From Microbulbifer variabilis (GTDB taxonomy: Bacteria > Pseudomonadota > Gammaproteobacteria > Pseudomonadales > Cellvibrionaceae), in assembly GCF_023716485.1 (NCBI RefSeq), contig NZ_CP092418.1, forward strand, positions 4,062,501 to 4,126,500: a DNA stretch of 64,000 nucleotides. Direction: 5' to 3'. Position numbers and translations under genes: made by a program. A model generated the notes under the pieces. That model did not search any database. It was given only the letters and a program-made list of their open reading frames with translations, and was not told where the DNA came from. Positions 58,757 to 64,000 of this stretch are shown here, one piece after another (the stretch's first letter is position 1; every line of letters begins with the position of its first letter).

Positions 58757-59854
58757 ATGAAAAAGTGGCTATTAGTGGGCCTCACTTGTGTCGCCCCGGC
58801 AGCTCTGGGACATCTGCCGGAAACAACCGTGGAAGCCTGCCAAGGGTTAACCTCCGGCTCCAGTTGTAGCATCGGTCACAGTAGCGGCCAATGCTTGCGC
58901 TTATCTGAAGATCAGGCTCCGGTCTGTGTGACGGGCACATTGGCTATTGCCAGAATCCCTTCTCAAGAGCGCGCTAACGGCAGACCAGCGGCACGCAGGC
59001 ATCGGGTGGTGCAGTCGGAGGGATTACAATATAGGGTTCCCGCCAACCACAACCCAATCACCACCAGCCGCATTAAAGTCACAATCGAAGGGCCCTGGCG
59101 GGTGATTGAAGCCAACGGTATCTCCACGCATAAAACCGGTGCCTTCCCAAACTCCGGCAATCCCCACAAAATCGAAACCCAACGCTACAAATACCGAGTA
59201 CCCGCAGCCCCCAAGTTGGCAAAAAAATCCACACCAGTAAGCCTGCAAAATTTTGGTATTGGCATTAACGGCGTGCCCTTTGATCCCAGCGCCGCAGAGT
59301 GGTACTTGGGTAATCGCGGCCTCTGGCGCTATGAGGCGCTCTCCGGTGCAGTTCCCCTCGGCGTTGACGACAACTACGCCCATGTACAGCCCAACGGGGC
59401 CTACCATTATCACGGTCTGCCCACCGGACTATTGGCAAGACTACAAGTTACCCCGCAGCAGCATTCACCACTGATTGGTTGGGCCGCAGATGGTTTTCCC
59501 ATTTACGCACTATATGGTTATGGCGATGACATGAATGAGGAGACTGATGTAGTAAAAATGCACTCCAGCTATCGGGTGAAATCTGGACATCGGCCAACAA
59601 GTAACAAGCAACCTGGCGGCTATTACGACGGCACCTTTGTGGCGGACTACGAATATGTTGAAGGGGCGGGCTCCCTCGATGAGTGCAATGGCCGCTTTGT
59701 GCGCACCCCTGATTTTCCCCAGGGTATCTATGCCTATTTCCTTACTGAGGAGTGGCCAATAATTCCGCGCTGCTACAAAGGAACACCCTCCGAGGACTTC
59801 CGCCGCGGACCCGCAATGGGGCGGCCACAGCCCCCGCGCAGGCGATTTGGCTGA
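58757..59854 (+). CDS. Secreted YHYH-domain protein with Cys-motif N-terminus
   Basis: The 365-residue exported protein starts with a signal peptide (MKKWLLVGLTCVAPAALG), then VEACQGLTSGSSCS, a later GQCLRL and PVCV, the same Cys pattern as the small protein before it. The C-terminal ~230 residues carry the YHYH motif (GAYHYHGLPTGLL), FGIGINGVPFDP, WAADGFPIY and DECNGRF, typical of the YHYH domain family. Members are exported and uncharacterised. It lies between btuB and the btu-like ABC importer, on the opposite strand. Confidence 0.82.
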   Translation: MKKWLLVGLTCVAPAALGHLPETTVEACQGLTSGSSCSIGHSSGQCLRLSEDQAPVCVTGTLAIARIPSQERANGRPAARRHRVVQSEGLQYRVPANHNPITTSRIKVTIEGPWRVIEANGISTHKTGAFPNSGNPHKIETQRYKYRVPAAPKLAKKSTPVSLQNFGIGINGVPFDPSAAEWYLGNRGLWRYEALSGAVPLGVDDNYAHVQPNGAYHYHGLPTGLLARLQVTPQQHSPLIGWAADGFPIYALYGYGDDMNEETDVVKMHSSYRVKSGHRPTSNKQPGGYYDGTFVADYEYVEGAGSLDECNGRFVRTPDFPQGIYAYFLTEEWPIIPRCYKGTPSEDFRRGPAMGRPQPPRRRFG

Positions 59855-59865
59855 GACAGGAATTT

Positions 59866-60654
59866 CTAGCCACTGGATTTTCGCAACAAATCCAGTGGTA
59901 CAAAGTCTGCGATACCGTCGCGCCAACGGAATTCACAACTCACCCCGTAGGCTTCGCCAATCAACGTTGGAGTCAGTACCTGTTGCGGTGTTCCCTGAGC
60001 TAACAATTCTCCATCCAGCATCAAGAGAATCCGATCGCAAAAGCGCGCCGCCAGGCTGAGGTCGTGCAGTGCCAACACCACGGTTTTGCCACTGTCGGCC
60101 AGGCTGCGGAAGTTCTGCATCAGCTGAAGTTGGTGACGGATATCCAACGCCGCAGTGGGCTCATCGGCGATCAGCAGCGGTGCCCGCCCCACTAACAGGC
60201 GGGCCAATTGCACGCGGCGCAGCTCGCCACCGGATAATTGAGTGACCGGGCGCTGGGCAAATTCCTGCGCATCCACCAATAACAACGCCTGCTGTACCCT
60301 TTGCTCCCGGTCTGGCAACCGTCCCCAGGGGAGTAGCCCCAACGCCACCATATCCGCCGCACTGAGAGACCAGGTCGGAGTTTCCGACTGCGGTAGGAAA
60401 GCCCCCAGCCTCGCACGCTGGGATGCCGGCAATTGCCCCGCATCAAGACCATTCAGCTCAACATGACCCGCATCGGGGGACAAGACTCCTGATAAACACT
60501 GCAACAGACTGCTCTTGCCGGCGCCATTGGGGCCCACCACGGCGGTCAGCTCGAAGGGCTTAAAAGCACAATGGATTCCCTGCAGGACACTCTTGCGCCC
60601 TCGCTGCAATTCCAGCGCAACGCAGGCGGCCTCAATAGTTTTCTCACTAGCCAT
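59866..60654 (-). CDS. btuD: ABC importer ATPase (FecE/BtuD type)
   Basis: The 262-residue ATPase has Walker A GPNGAGKSSLLQ, signature LSGGELRRVQLARLL, Walker B LLIADEPTAALD and H-loop ALHD. It belongs to the vitamin B12/iron-siderophore importer group. ATG at 60654 (MASEKT) overlaps the btuC stop by four bases, so they are co-translated. The cobalamin assignment is from neighbourhood; a siderophore role is possible. Confidence 0.82.
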   Translation of the reverse strand: MASEKTIEAACVALELQRGRKSVLQGIHCAFKPFELTAVVGPNGAGKSSLLQCLSGVLSPDAGHVELNGLDAGQLPASQRARLGAFLPQSETPTWSLSAADMVALGLLPWGRLPDREQRVQQALLLVDAQEFAQRPVTQLSGGELRRVQLARLLVGRAPLLIADEPTAALDIRHQLQLMQNFRSLADSGKTVVLALHDLSLAARFCDRILLMLDGELLAQGTPQQVLTPTLIGEAYGVSCEFRWRDGIADFVPLDLLRKSSG

Positions 60655-60656
60655 AT

Positions 60657-61646
60657 TCACAACCACTGCCCCCTGCGCGCCGTCAAAATCAGCCAGAAGA
60701 AAAAAGGTGCACCGATAAAAGCGGTGACCGCGCCAATGCGCAGCTCCTGCGCGCCGACAAAATTAATCACCAGAATGTCTGCCAGCAGCAACAGCAGCGC
60801 TCCAGCTAAAGCGCTGATCCACAGTAAACGGGCGGGGTCCTGGCGCACCAGAGGGCGCACCAGGTGCGGCACCACCAATCCGACAAAACCGATAGTGCCA
60901 GCTACTGCCACGGCACCCCCCACGGCACTGGCGATGCCCAGCAAAATAAGAAAGGGATAGGCGCGGCTCTGGAAACCCAAGGAAGCCGCACTGTCTTCAC
61001 CCAAGGCCAGCGCGCGCAAATAATTGCGTGTGAAAAACAGGCACAGCACCCCCACGGCCAAAAAGGGCAATGCCAAAAACAGTTGGTCCCAGCCGCGATT
61101 GGCCAGCGAGCCCATCAACCAGAACACCACCTCCTGCATAGCGAACATGCTCGGCGCATAGTTAAGCGCCAGTGCAATCAGTGCCGATAGGAAAGCGTTA
61201 ATGGCCACCCCCGCCAACACCAGCCGTCCGGCACTGGCGCCGCGCCCCGCCAACAACCACACCGCCGCCGCCGCGCTAAAGGCACCGCCAATAGCCAGAG
61301 CCTGCAACAACCAACCGGATTTCCAGGCCGCGCCGTAATAGAGAAACAGTACCGCCGCCAAAGCCGCACCGCTGGAAACACCGAGCAGCGCCGGCTCCGC
61401 CAGAGGGTTACGCAACATCCCCTGCATGGCGGCGCCGCCCATCCCCAAGGCAGCGCCCACCAGTATTGCCAACAGGGCACGGGGCAGTCGCAATTGCCAC
61501 AGAATCACCGCATCGCTGCTCTGGCCACTCCAGCCCTCAGCCAGCGCATTGGAAAGGTCCACCGAAACCGGGCCACTACCCAGTGCCCCAAGCAAGGCCA
61601 GCGGCAGGGCCGCCAGTAATAACAAAACCGCGTTTTTATTGTACAA
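60657..61646 (-). CDS. btuC: ABC importer permease (BtuC/FecCD type)
   Basis: This 329-residue membrane protein has about 10 hydrophobic segments. LPRALLAILVGAALGMGGAAMQGMLRNPLAEPALLGVSSGA is the FecCD signature (residues 53-93), and GFVGLVVPHLVRPLV is the conserved cytoplasmic loop that meets the ATPase. It overlaps btuF by 11 bases. Corrinoid specificity is inferred from the nearby B12 genes. Confidence 0.87.
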   Translation of the reverse strand: MYNKNAVLLLLAALPLALLGALGSGPVSVDLSNALAEGWSGQSSDAVILWQLRLPRALLAILVGAALGMGGAAMQGMLRNPLAEPALLGVSSGAALAAVLFLYYGAAWKSGWLLQALAIGGAFSAAAAVWLLAGRGASAGRLVLAGVAINAFLSALIALALNYAPSMFAMQEVVFWLMGSLANRGWDQLFLALPFLAVGVLCLFFTRNYLRALALGEDSAASLGFQSRAYPFLILLGIASAVGGAVAVAGTIGFVGLVVPHLVRPLVRQDPARLLWISALAGALLLLLADILVINFVGAQELRIGAVTAFIGAPFFFWLILTARRGQWL

Positions 61647-62463
61647 GCGCTTCCCTCTTATCCATCAACTGTTGCAGTGTATCCACCACCGCCAGTACCG
61701 GGCACAGGCTCAGCTGTTTCGGCAGGGTATAGGTGCGGCCGCTATCGATATAGCGCTGTAGTACCGGGTGGCGCGCGGCCAGGTAAGCCAGTGCGAAATG
61801 CTGTTCGCTGCCATAGAACACCAACAAATCCGGCTGCAGGGCAATCACCTCTTCCAGGCTGATCCGTGCCAGTCCCTGAGTGGTGGCGAGATTGTCAAAA
61901 CCGGCGCGCTGCAGCAACTGGTGCTCCAGCATGCCGCTGCCGTAGGTGATGTTATTGGCGGAGAGAATCACCGCACTGGCGCGCTGTTTAGCAGCGGGCT
62001 GATCGAGTAGTTGTGCCAACGCGCGTTTCTGCTCTTGCAGCGGAGGAAGCGGGCCCAGTACGGCTTGTAAAGCACCGAGTTGTTGTTGCAACTGCTCCAG
62101 ACTGTAGGCATCGGGGATGGTCACCACATTCATACCCAGTGCCTGCAGCCGCTCAGCCGCACGCTGGGCACCGTACTGCCCGGCAAGAACCAGATCTGGC
62201 TTTAATGGCAGCAGCTCCTCGGCGCGGGCGCGATTGAGCTGAACGTGTTCGGGAATCGGCAGGGAGCGATACTGTTCGGCGGCGGACAGCCAGGTCAGAG
62301 AGGCAATATCCGCAGGTTGTGCCCAGTTCAGCAGTACTTGGTCCAGACACAGGTTCAACGAAGCAATGCGCTCATAGGCCTGGACTTTCGCGGCCAGAAT
62401 GAACACTGCACCGAGTAATAGTTGCCAGCAGAGAAGATGACGCCTGGACGTGCGGGTACTCAT
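61636..62463 (-). CDS. btuF: Periplasmic substrate-binding protein (BtuF type)
   Basis: The 275-residue protein has a signal sequence and the class III binding-protein fold: RIASLNLCLDQVLLNWA, LKPDLVLAGQYGAQ, and ISLEEVIALQPDLLVFYG in the second lobe. It delivers its ligand to the BtuC/D importer. The gene starts 6 bases after the radA stop and overlaps btuC at its end, so it belongs to a radA-btuF-btuC-btuD run. B12 as ligand is likely but not shown. Confidence 0.8.
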   Translation of the reverse strand: MSTRTSRRHLLCWQLLLGAVFILAAKVQAYERIASLNLCLDQVLLNWAQPADIASLTWLSAAEQYRSLPIPEHVQLNRARAEELLPLKPDLVLAGQYGAQRAAERLQALGMNVVTIPDAYSLEQLQQQLGALQAVLGPLPPLQEQKRALAQLLDQPAAKQRASAVILSANNITYGSGMLEHQLLQRAGFDNLATTQGLARISLEEVIALQPDLLVFYGSEQHFALAYLAARHPVLQRYIDSGRTYTLPKQLSLCPVLAVVDTLQQLMDKREALVQ

Positions 62464-62468
62464 CCGAC

Positions 62469-63863
62469 TCAGCTCATGTCAATCACGGCAAGGGCTTCCG
62501 CCAGGGTTTTTATCGAGTGCATCTCCATACCCTCGATATCGTTTTTCAGGCGATTGGCGGCGGGCACTATCGCTTTGCGAAAACCATGCTTAGCGGCTTC
62601 GCGCAGGCGCTCCTGGCCCGAGGGCACGGGGCGGATCTCACCGGAAAGTCCCACCTCACCGAAGACCACCAGATCCCGCGGCAACACCCGATTGCGAAAG
62701 CTGGAAACAACTGCCAGCAAAAGAGTCAGGTCGGCACTGGTTTCCATTACCTTGACGCCGCCTACCACATTGATAAACACATCCTGATCGCCGACCAAGA
62801 CGCCGCCATGGCGGTGCAGCACCGCCAGCAGCATATTCAGGCGGTTCTGGTCGAGACCCACCGCTACCCGGCGCGGATTACCGAGGCTGCTGTCATCCAC
62901 CAGTGCCTGCAGTTCCACCAGCAGCGGCCGGGTGCCCTCCCACACGGAAGTCACCACCGATCCCGCGGCGATCTCCTCGGCGCGCTGCAGGAAAATAGCG
63001 GAGGGATTAGAAACTTCTTTAAGGCCCTGCTCGGTCATGGCAAATACCCCCAGCTCATTCACCGCTCCAAAGCGGTTTTTATGGGCACGCAGGGTGCGGA
63101 AGCGGGAGTCGTGAGTACCTTCGAGCAATATGGAGCAATCAATAATATGTTCCAGCACCTTGGGGCCTGCCAAACTGCCGTCTTTGGTGACATGGCCCAC
63201 TAAAATCAGCGCAGTACCAGTCTGCTTGGCGAAGCGGGTCAGGTAAGCAGCACTCTCACGCACCTGGGCCACCGAGCCCGGAGCGGACTGCACATCGCTC
63301 ATATGCATCACCTGGATGGAGTCCACCACCATCACGCGTGGATTGACTTCTTTTGCCGCCAGGCAGATGCGCTCCACATCAGTTTCACTGAGGAGCTGCA
63401 GGGAATCAGTGGGCAGGCCCAGACGTTTGGCGCGCATAGCCACCTGCTGAAGAGATTCTTCACCGGTGATATACAGCGCCGGCATTGAAGTAGCGAGGTG
63501 GCACAGAGTTTGTAGCAATACCGTGGATTTACCAGCCCCAGGATGACCGCCGATCAGCACCACCGAACCCGGCACCAGGCCGCCCCCCAGCACCCGGTCG
63601 AGTTCCGAGGCGGAAGTGGGAATACGCGGCAGCTCACTCAGGTCGATTTCCGAGAGCTTCTGCACCTTGCCTGCACCGGCGGCGCCGGCATAGCCACTCT
63701 GGGCATCGGTGAAATTGGCCGCGCGGCTGTCTTTGTGCTCCGGCCCCAAACGCACTTCAGAGAGACTGTTCCAGGCACCACAAGCACTGCACTGCCCCGC
63801 CCACTTTGTATAGTCAGCGCCACATTCATTGCACACATAGGCAGTTTTGCGTTTAGCAGCCAA
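62469..63863 (-). CDS. radA: DNA repair protein RadA
   Basis: The 464-residue RecA-like helicase processes recombination intermediates. Order: zinc finger (CNECGADY and CSACGAW), Walker A GGHPGAGKST, the RadA-specific KNRFG in HKNRFGAVNELG and a C-terminal Lon-like domain beginning RRVAVGLDQNRLN. Length matches E. coli RadA. The B12 importer genes follow it closely on the same strand. Confidence 0.95.
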   Translation of the reverse strand: MAAKRKTAYVCNECGADYTKWAGQCSACGAWNSLSEVRLGPEHKDSRAANFTDAQSGYAGAAGAGKVQKLSEIDLSELPRIPTSASELDRVLGGGLVPGSVVLIGGHPGAGKSTVLLQTLCHLATSMPALYITGEESLQQVAMRAKRLGLPTDSLQLLSETDVERICLAAKEVNPRVMVVDSIQVMHMSDVQSAPGSVAQVRESAAYLTRFAKQTGTALILVGHVTKDGSLAGPKVLEHIIDCSILLEGTHDSRFRTLRAHKNRFGAVNELGVFAMTEQGLKEVSNPSAIFLQRAEEIAAGSVVTSVWEGTRPLLVELQALVDDSSLGNPRRVAVGLDQNRLNMLLAVLHRHGGVLVGDQDVFINVVGGVKVMETSADLTLLLAVVSSFRNRVLPRDLVVFGEVGLSGEIRPVPSGQERLREAAKHGFRKAIVPAANRLKNDIEGMEMHSIKTLAEALAVIDMS

Positions 63864-64000
63864 GGTTATTCCCCCAAAGCGTCACCCAGTCAAATTGGCA
63901 CACAGTTTACCCCTTATCTCCCTTCAGAGGGCAGCGCTTAACAGACAGATATGACTCTCCTTTACCCAAGTGGTGTATTGGCACTTTTTCCCACTTTCTC

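Overview
The window reads as chromosome of a marine gammaproteobacterium, most likely a Cellvibrionales member of the Microbulbifer type. This is inferred from the gene families and their order (xseB-ispA-dxs; ribD-ribE-ribBA-ribH-nusB-thiL-pgpA), a large secreted pullulanase and several TonB receptors; no rRNA or tRNA is present to confirm it. Most of the window is dense core genome of moderate to high GC. AT-rich, gene-poor accessory DNA lies at about 36.4-38.7 kb and 44.8-49.8 kb.

Layout. 0-10 kb: the tail of a PQQ dehydrogenase/cytochrome c fusion, the isoprenoid operon xseB-ispA-dxs, a DUF885 peptidase, a TonB receptor, an SMR efflux protein and rsgA. 10-15 kb: a two-X25-domain pullulanase and a secreted amidohydrolase. 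15-24 kb, minus strand: a riboflavin/thiamine-phosphate/phospholipid block (ribA, retropepsin-like protease, pgpA, thiL, nusB, ribH, ribBA, ribE, ribD, nrdR, glyA). 24-32 kb: an oxygen-responsive neighbourhood with a hemerythrin protein, a SpoIIAA-like protein, two near-identical FNR/ANR regulators, hemN and ompW. Perfect FNR boxes lie before the hemerythrin gene and ompW. 32-36 kb: two valine-degradation genes and ettA.

36-50 kb is the accessory part. Its centre is a three-gene export operon: HlyD adaptor, C39 peptidase-ABC transporter and a second ABC transporter with an extra N-terminal domain. This matches the NHLM-type bacteriocin/RiPP exporter architecture. No maturation enzyme is visible. 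About 1.1 kb downstream on the same strand is a 26-codon ORF with an excellent Shine-Dalgarno and a Gly-Gly followed by a Pro-rich tail; it is the best candidate for the exported peptide. Around it lie a decayed alpha/beta hydrolase, a small unknown protein and an Oar-like TonB receptor broken by a one-base slip in a G run.

50-64 kb: a class I amidotransferase, an AbgT-family transporter, an AraC regulator, then a cobalamin block. A cobalamin riboswitch precedes btuB, an alpha/beta hydrolase and cobO. A BtuF/C/D-like ABC importer follows radA on the same strand. Two divergent secreted proteins (a small Cys-motif protein and a YHYH protein) sit between the two cobalamin groups and share a cysteine motif.
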